Origin: Glandiceps talaboti
Lineage: Eukaryota; Hemichordata; Enteropneusta; Spengelidae
Direction of reading: 5' to 3'
DNA length: 64,000 nucleotides
Assembly (NCBI RefSeq): GCF_964340395.1
Contig: NC_135552.1
Coordinates: 2,955,017 to 3,019,016, forward strand
This document shows positions 13,031-26,707 of this stretch, piece after piece (positions within the stretch are counted from its first letter, which is position 1; each line of letters begins with the position of its first letter). A model generated the notes under the pieces. The model did no database searches and was not told where the DNA came from. It saw only the letters and a list, made by a program, of their open reading frames with translations. Both the position numbers and the translations under genes were made by a program.

Positions 13031-13664
13031 ATCTAATCAAGGAGAAGACCTGGAATTTATTCTATTTATCATATTTCTTATCTACTGTTCTTGTTCTTTC
13101 TAGACAACTATAGCAACACAATCTCTGGACTGCCACTTCAGTCGTGTAATCATTTATTTCTTGCAAGAAGGAACATATACTAGCTTAGCTAATAACTGAT
13201 GTTTCCACAAAAGGAATAAAAATATCAAGTGCCGTTGACCTTCTCCTTGGTCAGATTGTAATCAGATCAATACTGATGGTTTTCATCATTTTAGTCTATG
13301 GACAAGTCATAGATTGCTTGCAATGGGTATTTATCAGAAGACATGAAGTACACAGACATTGTTTATGTTTTAAAATGATTGGTTTATTTCTTTTTGGTAG
13401 TTCATTTGCATCAAGGTAATCTTGATAGTTGGTTTTAGTTTAAGTTACAATAATGATTACATATACTACCAGCAATGAAATATCAGAATAACTATCACTA
13501 TCTGGACTACCATAAGTGTAATCTGGTGAGTATCATTGATATTATCACTTGACTACCTTGAATGTTTTCTTGGACTACAACTATTACCATGAATGACAGC
13601 TGTTAACATAATCTCTGGTTTGCCACTTTTGTGTAATCTATAGATTTCCGCAGACGACATTTTT

Positions 13665-15112
13665 CACCAACTAGACGTCACCTTTAGACTGGTAGGGGTG
13701 ATATCACTAGACTACCAACTACACGTCACCTTTAGACTGGTAGGGGTGATATCACTAGACTACCAACTAGACGTCACCTATAGACTGGTAGGGGTGATAT
13801 CACTAGACTACCAACTAGACGTCACCTATAGACTGGTAGGGGTGATATCACTAGACTACCAACTAGACGTCACCTATAGACTGGTAGGGGTGATATCACT
13901 AGACTACCAACTAGACGTCACCTATAGACTGGTAGGGGTGATATCACTAGACTACCAACTAGACGTCACCTATAGACTGGTAGGGGTGATATCACTAGAC
14001 TACCAACTACACGTCACCTATAGACTGGTAGGGGTGATATCACTAGACTACCAACTAGACGTCACCTATAGACTGGTAGGGGTGATATCACTAGACTACC
14101 AACTAGACGTCACCTATAGACTGGTAGGTGATATCACTAGACTACCAACTACACGTCACCTATAGACTGGTAGGGGTGATATCACTAGAATACCAACTAG
14201 ACGTCACCTATAGACTGGTAGGGGTGATATCACTAGACTACCAACTACACGTCACCTATAGACTGGTAGGGGTGATATCACTAGACTACCAACTAGACGT
14301 CACCTATAGACTGGTAGGGGTGATATCACTAGACTACCAACTACACGTCACCTATAGACTGGTAGGGGTGATATCACTAGACTACCAACTAGACGTCACC
14401 TATAGACTGGTAGGGGTGATATCACTAGACTACCAACTAGACGTCACCTATAGACTGGTAGGGGTGATATCACTAGACTACCAACTAGACGTCACCTATA
14501 GACTGGTAGGGGTGATATCACTAGACTACCAACTACACGTCACCTATAGACTGGTAGGGGTGATATCACTAGTCTACCAACTAGACGTCACCTATAGACT
14601 GGTAGGGGTGATATCACTAGACTACCAACTAGACGTCACCTATAGACTGGTAGGGGTGATATCACTAGACTACCAACTAGACGTCACCTATAGACTGGTA
14701 GGGGTGATATCACTAGACTACCAACTACACGTCACCTATAGACTGGTAGGGGTGATATCACTAGACTACCAACTAGACGTCACCTATAGACTGGTAGGGG
14801 TGATATCACTAGACTACCAACTAGACGTCACCTATAGACTGGTAGGGGTGATATCACTAGACTACCAACTACACGTCACCTATAGACTGGTAGGGGTGAT
14901 ATCACTAGACTACCAACTACACGTCACCTATAGACTGGTAGGGGTGATATCACTAGACTACCAACTACACGTCACCTATAGACTGGTAGGGGTGATATCA
15001 CTAGACTACCAACTACACGTCACCTATAGACTGGTAGGGGTGATATCACTAGACTACCAACTAGACATCACCTATAGACTGGTAGGGGTGATATCACTAG
15101 ACTACCATTTAT
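13665..15112. repeat. 48-bp minisatellite, about 30 copies
   Basis: Unit TATAGACTGGTAGGGGTGAT followed by ATCACTAGACTACCAACTAG and ACGTCACC. Because 48 is divisible by 3 the array is open for 328 codons on the plus strand, encoding a 16-residue repeat. There is no start context, splice evidence or family match. The core GGTGATATCACT is palindromic. Variation is nearly confined to AGACG/ACACG. Confidence 0.97.
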
Positions 15113-15219
15113 AGAGTGTCATTGAAGACACCTCTGGACTACCACTAGACTGTCGACACCTGTGATAGCTACAGACAACCATGAATTTTTCTGGTCAGTG
15201 TAATCTACACACTACAATG

Positions 15220-16648
15220 GCTGATGCGCCTGGACTACTATGGTTATCCCTGGACTATAGACTACCATGCCTATCTCTGAACAACCATGGCTATCAATAG
15301 ACTACCATAGCTATCAACAGACTACCATGCCTATCTCTGAACAACCATAGCTATCTCTGGACTACCATGGCTATCGATAGACTACCATAGCTATCAATAG
15401 ACCACCATAGCTATTGATAGACTACCATGCCTATCTCTGAACAACCATGGCTATCTCTGGACTACTATAGCTATCAATAGACCACCATAGCTATCGATAG
15501 ACTACCATAGCTATCTCTGGACTACCATAGCTATCGACAGACTACCATGGCTATCTCTGGACTACCATGGCTATCCGATAAACTACCATAGATATCGATA
15601 GACTACCATGGCTATCTCTGGACTACCATAGCTATCGATAGACTACCATGGCTATCTCTGGACTACCATGGCTATTGATAAACTACCATAGCTATCCATA
15701 GACTACCATGGCTATCTCTGGACTACCATGGCTATCGCTGGACTACCATGGCTATCTCTGGACTATCATGGCTATCGATAGACTACCATGGTTACCTCTG
15801 GACTACCATAGCTATCGGCAGACTACCAGAGCTATCTGTAGACTACCATAGCTATCTCTGGACTACTATAGCTATCAACAGACTACCATAGCTATCTCTG
15901 GACTACCATAGCTATCGATAGACTACCATGACTATCTCTGGACTACCATAGCTATCGACAGACTACCATGGCTATCTCTGGACTACCATAGCTATCGATA
16001 GACTACCATAGCTATCCCTGGACTACCATGGCTATCTCTGGACTACCATAGCTATCGATAGACCACCACAGCTATCCATAGACTACCATGGCTATCTCTG
16101 AACTACCACAGCTATCGATAAACTACCATGGCTATCTCTGGACTACCATAGCTATTGATAGACTACAACAGCTATCCATAGACTACCATGGCTATCTCTG
16201 GACTACCATAACTATCGATAAACTACCATAGCTATCCCTGGACTACCATAGCTATCGATAGACTACCATGGCTATCTCTGGACTACCATAGCTATCGACA
16301 GACTACCATGGCTATCTCTGGACTACCATAGCTATCCCTGGACTACCATGGCTATCTCTGGACTACCATAGCTATCGATAGACCACCACAGCTATCCATA
16401 GACTACCATGGCTATCTCTGAACTACCATAGCTATCGATAAAATACCATGCTATCTCTGGACTACCATAGCTATTGATAGACTACCACAGCTATCCATAG
16501 ACTACCATGGCTATCTCTGAACTACCATAGCTATCGATAAACTACCATAGCTATCCCTGGACTACCATAGCTATCCCTGGACTACCATAGCTATCCCTGG
16601 ACTTCCATAGCTATCCCTGGACTACCATAGCTATCCCTGGACTACTAC
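15220..16648. repeat. about 20-bp minisatellite with 40-bp higher-order periodicity, about 70 units
   Basis: The basic unit is GACTACCATGGCTATCTCTG, alternating with forms such as GACTACCATAGCTATCGATA. Copies are more diverged than in the adjacent 48-bp array. The last five units are a homogenised CTATCCCTG form. It shares the GACTACCA word with the 48-bp array next to it. Confidence 0.95.
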
Positions 16649-18496
16649 CATTGACAAAGATATTGTACCATTTAATCAAGAAAGTACATCAATTTACAAT
16701 TATTACAATAATTAATAATTAAAGACAAATCTGACTTTTTTCAGAGTATTTACAAATAAACAATTAAAAGTTTAGTTACAAATGCAGCATTTAAAGCCCA
16801 AACTTAAAACTTGCACGATGTATAATTTTATACACACACAGTATGCATTTTCCTGTCTACCCTTGTAGTGAGTGCTGACCATTTCTAAACGTTCTTTATC
16901 TAAATCAGTACTCTCCTACTATCTAAAATGAGTAACGTCACCAAATACTTCTCAAAACAGGTGTCTATCAATTTGTGTGCTGTTTTAAACTTATTGTACA
17001 AATAACACAATAAAAGCAATTCTCTGTGATGAAGATATCTCCTAAATATGAATGAACTCCTGGTTGTTAAAAACCCAGGTTATGGTCATCTTATGATATA
17101 CACTTGTATACAATTACATTGTAAACCAAACAATGCAAAGTCATTTTAATAATGTGCAAACTTTACGATGTGATTACTGTTTAATATCTTTCTCTTCTCA
17201 TTACAGCAATATACATTTAGTTGGAAACACTCATTTAGTTCTTAACCATCAGGAAACTACAAAATCAACAAATAAATAATTTTTTATATTAAAATTTATA
17301 TTATGGTCACTGTAAAGACAGCATTGCATCATTTGGGTCTCAAAATTACAGAAGTTCAAACTCAGAAATTGGGACAATAAACTTAACCAGCATGATACTT
17401 CCATTTAATATTTTATTGGATAGTGTCTGAATAGTGATAGTAATACACTTTGTCTGGCTGAAGTGTTCATCTTTCACAGAGGCTACCAGACTAAAACAGA
17501 TCAGTGCTAAACTAGAGTGGCCCTTACTTTTAGACTGCACTCCTTTAGACCGGCCAAATAAAGTCTTTTGTACCACACTAAAAAACAGTACTAAACAGCA
17601 CTCCTTGAGGCCAAACTGTAAAATCTTTTGTTTATTTTTCATCACCAGAATATGACATATCACACCTACCCTAGATAAAAGAATGAATGTAAAAACACTG
17701 TACAGTCAGAAGTAAATTTTAACTCCCTTGAAGTAAGTAGAATGACCATCAATGACCCTGTGCTTTCTATTTGACTTTCACAAACCTGAACACAAGCACA
17801 GGGTTGCAGGTAACATTGGCAATGACCTCAAAAAACTATTGGCCGTAATCTTATACAACATTTGAAAACTGAGCTACACATTATCTATACAGAAATTGTT
17901 TTGACATCCATAGAATAAATCTTACACATTAATTTCTATGTACAAATTGAGAACATATAAGATACACCCTGCAAAAAACACCGATGAGTTTCCTTGCTCA
18001 TGGTACGCAGGCGTTAGACAAGTTTCACTCAAAGACATACACTGTAATTAGCCTTAGTAACTTAGTATAAACACCACAGGAAAGTATAAACACCACTGGA
18101 AGCAGGATCCAATACCTCTATTTACTGATAGAATGCCAAATGTTCTAACAATCCATTACAACTGTTCGTGTTACATTATAACTTCAACAGATGTAAATAA
18201 ACAGATAAAGCCACTTGGGTGTCATCTAAACCTACATGGGGGGGGGGGGGGTTACCCTTGTTGTCTTTGTATTACTTGTAGCCTTGTTTATACCTAATTA
18301 TGTCATTGTGCAACATTTTTCCTTAGCTCACTTCATGTAAGCAAACGCACCAGGTTTTTTGCATCGGTTACAATATCCTGTGTACTATGATACAATATTT
18401 ACTTTGACTGCACATTAAAAAACACTGAAAGATGACTTATACATCCTGCAGTGTTACTGCTTATTGTAATCATCACATTATCAGAATTATCTATCT
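16649..18496. other. AVL9 3' flank, including probable 3' UTR
   Basis: AT-rich sequence downstream of the AVL9 stop codon. It contains no recognisable gene. A poly-G run lies at 18239-18250. An AATAAA (minus strand) near 17632 could be a polyadenylation signal, but the transcript end cannot be fixed from sequence. Confidence 0.4.
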
Positions 18497-18677
18497 TCAG
18501 CTGTCTTCTTCACTATCAGTCTTGTCATCGTCCATCAGACCAGAGAACCATGACGTCACAGTTGAAGAAACTGCTGACTTTGCTGAGGTGAAAGCGCCCC
18601 CAAACATCCGACCTGTTTGTATAACTGCTGAACCAGTCTTGGACATGGCATTGGTCAGTTTACGACCCTGGTCAGTG
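18497..18677 (-). CDS. AVL9: AVL9 exon 14 with stop codon
   Basis: Reads [20 protein letters not shown] then [20 protein letters not shown] and ends EEDS plus TGA at 18499-18497. It matches the Gly/Ala/Ser-rich AVL9 tail (VGGAFSSAKTAMSSW-like). The acceptor GTACAG is duplicated 65 bp upstream. Confidence 0.92.
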
Positions 18678-21600
18678 CTGTACAGAAAGTTGTAAATAAG
18701 AACAAAATTGAATGCATAAATGGTATAAAACCCTGGTCAGTGCTGTACAATAAGGTGTAAAGTGAACAAAGTTGAATTAATGAAACTAGCAATTTCAGCT
18801 CAGAGTTAAGTTTTCATTAAAATCTACTTTTTACATCACCTGCCACATTTTTAACAGTCAAACCACTGAAATTAGACTTGACACACAAAAAACATGATTT
18901 TGAGCCCACTCAGGTGTGAAACGAAACGAGTCCAAATCCCAACCTTTTATCTACTGAAGTATCTGTATTTTAAACAAACAAATATTCTTCACATTCAACA
19001 ATGTTTGCTGCCTGAGAATGTATTACAGTTTTATTTTATGAGCAGAGGTGGAACACATTTCTGTTGGGCAAAGTATCTACTAGGTATTTCAGTCTGTTGG
19101 GCAAAGTATCTACTAGGTATTTCAGTCTGTTGGACAAAAGTATCTACTAGGTATTTCAGTCTGTTGGGCAAAGTATCTACTAGGTATTTCAGTCTGTTGG
19201 ACAAAAGTATCTACTAGGTATTTCAGTCTGTTGGACAAAAGTATCTACTAGGTATTTCAGTCTGTTGGGCAAAGTATCTACTAGGTATTTCAGTCTGTTG
19301 GACAAAAGTATCTACTAGGTATTTCAGTCTGTTGGGCAAAGTATCTACTAGGTATTTCAGTCTGTTGGACAAAAGTATCTACTAGGTATTTCAGTCTGTT
19401 GGGCAAAGTATCTACTAGGTATTTCAGTCTGTTGGACAAAAGTATCTACTAGGTATTTCAGCCAGCTAAATCTCTAGGAAATAACTTCCTCAAATTTGAT
19501 ATACTGTTTACAGCAATTTGACGTTTAATTGGCACTGGTGTAAGGGCAGTCAACTTTGACAAGCCAAGTGTGCAATATTTAGGCCCTATATGAAAACAGA
19601 CATACTGTTTTCTCCAGACATGGGCTACACAATTCTTCATAAGGTTTCATCAATTAAAATATTTTGTTTGTCACCCATGAATTTCCCCAAAACCTACCAG
19701 GCAGACAATGAAAAAAAAATACAGAAAAAATAAAACAATGCTAGCATGTCAGGTAAAGTTAACTTTTCTGTCAGAGCCACAGCATTTACGTGACTGGCTA
19801 TCATATGTCTGTGTGGTGCAATATTGTTTTCGTTGCAACATTGCCAACAAGCTTTCTAGCCTTCAAGTATTGTGCTGTCAATGTCACTTAAATGACACCA
19901 TGACACAATCCTGTATACTCTCTTCCTTCTTATAATGAGGAAAAGGAGTAAAACATGAAGACGTTTTTTTTATATATTTTATGGTTTTTTTTAAATCGAC
20001 TGACTGGCCCTTAGTTGCCATGAAAAAGGAATGAGAAGCATAAAAAATAGGGTCACCCTAAAAGTAAGCAATCGTATGTTGTCCCCATCTTGGGTCAGGT
20101 CGGGTGGGGTCAGGTCAGGTCAGGTTAATCCTCAAGGTGCCCTGGCACTGTGAGGAAAGTCAACTTGGGGCACCCTGTGTGTAATGTCATTTAGTAATTG
20201 AATGCAAGTTGGGGCAACTTTAGATGCCTCAAGGCTCCCAGGGTTGCTTAACTACTCACCCCAGGGCAACCATCCAACCTTCTATGGAGGTCAATATCAG
20301 TGATATACCGTAATAAATTGAATGAATGGTGTACAAACCTTTTCAGTCTCAATCTCATATCTGCAACACTTAGGTTTCCATGACAAAGATGCCTAGAAGG
20401 AGATAGAAAGACATCTGCATATTACCTCAATATCACACTAAACATATTCAATGTTTTTTCCCTTTCAACTTCAAGATGTATTTTCTTTAGACAACATATT
20501 GTTCATGGTTCCAAGAATCAAAATGACATTAAAATACAGTTCCTATCAACCAGTTAAAGTGGAATAAATTGTGCATTCATTTCTAATTCACCGTTCCAAA
20601 GTAACAATATTTTACTATACAGTCATGTATCTTCATAATCATATATTACTTTGCATATAAACCACAGATTAGGTCTGGGGTTTAGCAAATCTTTGACTAC
20701 TTTGCATATAAACCATATAAGGTCTGGGGTTTAGCAAATCTTTGGCTACTTTGCATATAAACCATATAAGGTCTGGGGTTTAGCAAATCTTTGGCTACTT
20801 TGCATATAAACCATAGAAAGTCTGGGGTTTAGCAAATCTTTGACTACTTTGCATATAAACGATATAAGGTCTAGGGTTTAGCAAGGGCTACTTTGCATAT
20901 AAACCATATAAGGTCTGTGGTTTAGCAAATCTTTAGACTACTTTGCATATAAACCATATAAGGTCTGGGGTTTAGCAAATCTTTGACTACTTTGCATATA
21001 AACCATACAAGGTCTGGAGTTTAGCACATCCACATAGTGAACACACTAGTAAATAGGGAATAACATGCAAGATAACATGCATACAATATTTCATTTTTGT
21101 AGTAGTTCTATCTTTCTACGTACATTAAAACATGATAGGCAAGTTTTATCATTTTCTTGCTATCTCCATATTATTCAACAATTACTCATTATTCACTTTT
21201 GACATGACAAATATCAAAACCCTTTTGTTTTCTTACTGATCTCAAATGAAGGTGTAATTATGAAGTTAATGTCAGTGCATGCTTACAATGAAGTTAATGT
21301 CAATGCATGCTTACAATGAAGTTAATGTCAGTGCATGTTTACAATGAAGTTAATGTCAATGCATGTTTACAATGAAGTTAATGTCAGTGCATGTTTACAA
21401 TGAAGTTAATGTCAGTGCATGTTTACAATGAAGTTAATGTCAGTGCATGCTTACAATGAAGTTAATGTCAATGCATGTTTACAATGAAGTTAATGTCAGT
21501 GCATGTTTACAATAAAGTTAATGTCAGTGCATGTTTACAATAAAGTTAATGACAATGCATGTTTACAATGAAGTTAATGTCAATGCATGTTTACAATGAA

Positions 21601-24600
21601 GTTAATGTCAGTGCATGTTTACAATGAAGTTAATGTCAATGAAGTTAATGTCAATGCATGCTTACAATATTTTTTAGCATTAAAAGTCATTTTCAGGTGT
21701 GGGTAGCAAAGTTCATGACATGTATATGATAGGGATCTCCTTGAAAAAATTATACACCCCACCAGGAAATATAGACATTTTCATAAACTCTGGGTTCTAA
21801 AGAGTCATTTCGTGATTTTAAATCACCTACAATTACTTGTAATTTCAGAAAAAACATAAATATCATTGCGTAGATGTTGAGTAATAGCTGGGTGATCCAT
21901 AAATGTTATAACTTACTTTTGTAGATGTTGAGTTATAATAGCTGGGTGGTCAATAAATGTTATAACTTACTTTTGTAGATGTTGAGTAATAGCTGGGTGG
22001 TAAATAAATGTTATAACTTACTTTTGTAGATGTTGAGTAATAGCTGGGTGGTCAATAAATGTTATAACTTACTTTTGTAGATGTTGAGTAATAGCTGGGT
22101 GGTCAATAAACGTTATAACTTACTTTTGTAGATGTTGAGTAATAGCTGGGTGGTAAATAAATGTTATAACTTACTTTTGTAGATGTTGAGTAATAGCTGG
22201 GTGGTCAATAAACGTTATAACTTACTTTTGTAGATGTTGAGTAATAGCTGGGTGGTCAATAAATGTTATAACTTACTTTTGTAGATGTTGAGTAATAGCT
22301 GGGTGGTAAATAAATGTTATAACTTACTTTTGTAGATGTTGAGTAATAGCTGGGTGGTCAATAAATGTTATAACTTACTTTTGTAGATGTTGAGTAATAG
22401 CTGGGTGGTCAATAAACGTTATAACTTACTTTTGTAGATGTTGAGTAATAGCTGGGGGGTCAATAAATGTTATAACTTACTTTTGTAGATGTTGAGTAAT
22501 AGCTGGGTGGTCAATAAACGTTATAACTTACTTTTGTAGATGTTGAGTAATAGCTGGGTGGTCCATAGTTTTCCACACCCTGTAGTTGTGAGTTGTCTTC
22601 CAGGCATTTACAAAGTGGTGGTTGAAGTCATGCAGGTGATCCTCATCATCTGTTAATACAAAATGAAAACATAATGTGATTGGCTAATTTAATTCAAACC
22701 TGGCACAAATGTGAGGAACTATAGGATGCATACTTTTGTCTTTCCCTGTTACAATATGAAAACATGATTTATGAGATTTGATGACTTTGTTCAAACTTAA
22801 CACAAATGTGAAATACTTTGGGATGCATATTCTTACTTTATAGGATTCAAACATGATGTATACGATTGGCCAATTTACTTCAAATTTGTACAAATGTCAT
22901 GTAATATTGGAGATATATTCTTATTCTTTGTTACAATATAAAAACATGACATTATTGATTAATTTAGTTTCAACCTAGCACAAATATGATAGAGTATAGG
23001 AGGTATATACCAGTTAGAACACATTATGTCTTGAGTGATTGGCTGATTTTGTTCAAACCTAGCACAAATGTCAGGTACTATTGAGATGTTTAAAAGGGGG
23101 GTATTTTGATTATATTGGGGGCTAGGGTTAAAGGATAATAATGGAATGTGGGGGTACATGAATTATCAAGGCCAAGGTATATTTTAGGAATGCACATGCT
23201 GGAATGAGGAAGCATTTTGTTGGTAACTTACAAACATCTCATGTCACTTACCTGAGAATTCTACTGTTGCTAACAATGTTTGTATATACCTTTTGAACTG
23301 TAATCTCAACCACTCTTCACCTCCTTCCCAACCTGTGTGTTACAAAACAGATATAGTCCTTTTCACTTCACTATTAAAGACCAGGATTTACATCAATGTT
23401 ATTTACCTGTTGGGTCAAGGAAAGTGTTCTCCTTTTCATCAATAACATTTCTGACTAGCCATTATTATTTACCTGTTGGGTCTAGGAAGGTGTTCTCCTT
23501 TTTATCAATAACATTTCTAACTAGCCATTATTATTTACCTGTTGGGTCTAGGAAGGTGTTCTCATTTTCATCAATAACATTTCTAACTAGCCATTATTAT
23601 TTACCTGTTGGGTCTAGGAAGGTGTTCTCATTTTCATCAATAACATTTCTAACTAGCCATTATTATTTACCTGTTGGGTCTAGGAAGGTGTTCTCATTTT
23701 CATCAATAACATTTCTGACTAGCCATTATTATTTACCTGTTGGGTCTAGGAAGGTGTTCTCATTTTCATCAATAACATTTCTGACTAGCCATTATTATTT
23801 ACCTGTTGGGTCTAGGAAGGTGTTCTCATTTTCATCAATAACATTTCTGACTAGCCATTATTATTTACCTGTTGGGTCTAGGAAGGTGTTCTCATTTTCA
23901 TCAATAACATTTCTAACTAGCCATTATTATTTACCTGTTGGGTCTAGGAAGGTGTTCTCATTTTCATCAATAACATTTCTGACTAGCCATTATTATTTAC
24001 CTGTTGGGTCTAGGAAGGTGTTCTCATTTTCATCAATAACATTTCTGACTAGCCATTATTATTTACCTGTTGGGTCTAGGAAGGTGTTCTCATTTTCATC
24101 AATAACATTTCTGACTAGCCATTATTATTTACCTGTTGGGTCTAGGAAAGTGTTCTCATTTTCATCAATAACATTTCTGACTAGCCATTATTATTTACCT
24201 GTTGGGTCTAGGAAGGTGTTCTCCTTTTCATCAATAACATTTCTAACTAGTGTATCGGCAAACCTCAAATCTGCAGTACTAAGGTTCAGCTGTTTCTTCA
24301 ACTCGTTCTCTTGAATCAAAATTTTGTTTTCCTCCAACTGTGAAAGAGATGAAACATCTACAGATTGAAATACTTATTTAAAAGCACAGCATTTATTCAC
24401 TGTCTTGGGGTCCAGTGGTATGAAACCAAGCCAGAAACTTTGGACACACATACATCGCTTCTTTCTGAGTAGAAATTTACATGTTTTACGAGAGACCCCA
24501 TCCCCACCCCCACCCCAACTCCCCTCCAACCCACCACCACCACCAATAATTGTTGAAGTTAACGCTACATTCAACATGGTGGTTGGTTGAAACTTGTTGC

Positions 24601-26662
24601 AACAGAGTGATCGCAGCCCATGTACAATGCATGATGTTTGTCAAAAAAACGAAAAAATACCACTTCACCCCGACATACATATACATGTATGTATCAGCCA
24701 GCCATACAACTTGACAATTTTAACAAATTATCCAACTTTTTGGGATCAAAAATTTCGTGACCAACCATAGTTGGAGATTTTATGTCTTTCAACAAATAGC
24801 ACAACGTATGCCAAATGATTCTGTATGTTAAAGTCATGGATATCTGCTTAAATAACACTGTATATTTCTAAATATACTAACAGTTTAGCCATCAAGATCA
24901 ATGTATGGTATCTCAGTAAATGCTGGCTTTACATCAAGAATTTTGTTTATACTTACATCCACAATTACATCCAGGAAATGTTTCTTCTGTTTATACAGGC
25001 AGTTAGTAGCACCGATAAGAAAACTACGTACATTGATATCTTTGAGTAGTTCATGTTGTTGTAGTGATACATAGGGATGACACAAAGAACCCTGAATAAG
25101 AAATGAAATTATTCACTCCAAGATTAAAACAAATTTATACATGTAGTTTTACGCATCAAATTATGAATCTACTAATAGTTGAAAAGAAGACATGATTTCT
25201 ACAGATTTGAGATTTGTTAACAATGTGTTATTTTGATAGGTAGAGAAAAATGGTGCTAAAACAGTCATAAAGTACACCTAACACTTCAAATATAGAAAAT
25301 ATTTCTATTTGTCTGTCCCTTTGTAGTTTGATATTTACCTTTGTAAATAATGCCAATGGGAATCCATACTGATCTACAGTAAAGTCTGGCATTTGTGGAC
25401 TCTGTATAATAGTGTAATCATCATCTGATTCATGGTTACTTAGTGACGATAACGACAAAGGTTTATCTCTGTCTATTTCATTGTGAAACACATCATCATC
25501 ACTAGTCCTTGTAAAGTCTTTGTCACTTTCTGTGTCCATATCAACAGGTGATTTCTCTGACCCTTCACCCAGTTCCTGATCAATTAAATCTAACAAATCA
25601 TCTTCCTCCGTCCTAGGACTTTCCTTTTTGTTACATTCCGATGACCTAAATGTCTCTGTTTTCTGTAAATGCCCATCACTTCCTGAGGTCTGTACATTGT
25701 TCCTTGATATATTCTTCACATCTTTCACACTATTTGCATACTCCTCTGCATGCCTTTTTTCATTGTTCTCCTGTTGTAGTTCATACTGCATCTTGAGGTT
25801 TATCTGCTTCTGAGTTTCCTTATCACCATGGTTACCCTGCACTTGTGGAGGAGACTGATTCGTCCTTTTCTGTGAGTAGTTTGGTAGGTCCGTGATTTGT
25901 ACATCTAAGTATTCTTCAGTCTCAATGCCGAATTCAGTTAGTCTGATATCTGTTGTTTGAGGCTGCCCTGTACCATAACTTGTACATTCTAATAAACCTC
26001 TCTCTATCATCCCTGGTGAGTGATAGTAATTGAAAAAAAAGACAAAATAGTATATAAATTGTTGTTGGATAAAAACAGTTCATAAACTTTCTCTACAATG
26101 ACAATCAAAACTGTTACTGTATATAGTAACTAGTACAATTCCTCCTGGTTGGTTATAAAAATAACAGACTTTTATTGTGATTGTCATCAATATGGTTTTA
26201 AGACTGGGATTATTATTACTATGGAAAATGAGCTGCCAGTAAACTAAGACAGACACATCATTGTGTCATAAACAATTCGTAATATGAACACACTGAAGAA
26301 CGTTCCATCCAAATTTCAGCCTAATCTGCTCAGTAGTTTTGGAATTAAAGATTTTTTACCAAAAGACACATTTTAGCCCTAATTTGCATATCACTGATGG
26401 GATCATGTCATGAACAATTCTTAATCTAAACATCCTTAAGAATTTCCCACCAAATTTCAGACCGATCTGTTGAGTAGTTTTGGAGTTTAACATTTTTTAC
26501 CAAATATCACACACCAGTGGTAAGATAATTTTTATTTGAACAATTTCCAAACTAAACACAAAAGGTAATATACCCACCAAATATCATGGCATTCAGTCCA
26601 GTGGTTTTTGACTTTAAGTTGTTTACACACACATACACACACACATAGACAGACAAACTAAC

Positions 26663-26707
<45 letters not shown>

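Noticed and set aside
13698-15114. Long plus-strand frames (155 and 328 codons) encoding a 16-residue repeat
   Set aside because: They exist only because the minisatellite unit is 48 bp and stop-free in one frame. There is no start context, splice signal, flanking coding sequence or family match.
17346-17663. 105-codon minus-strand and 73-codon plus-strand frames
   Set aside because: Mutually antisense, AT-rich, within the likely AVL9 3' UTR; no recognisable domain.
23337-24314. 325-codon plus-strand frame with repeated [12 protein letters not shown]
   Set aside because: It is antisense to the AVL9 exon 10 array. The 66-bp period keeps it open, and the minus strand holds the conserved exon.
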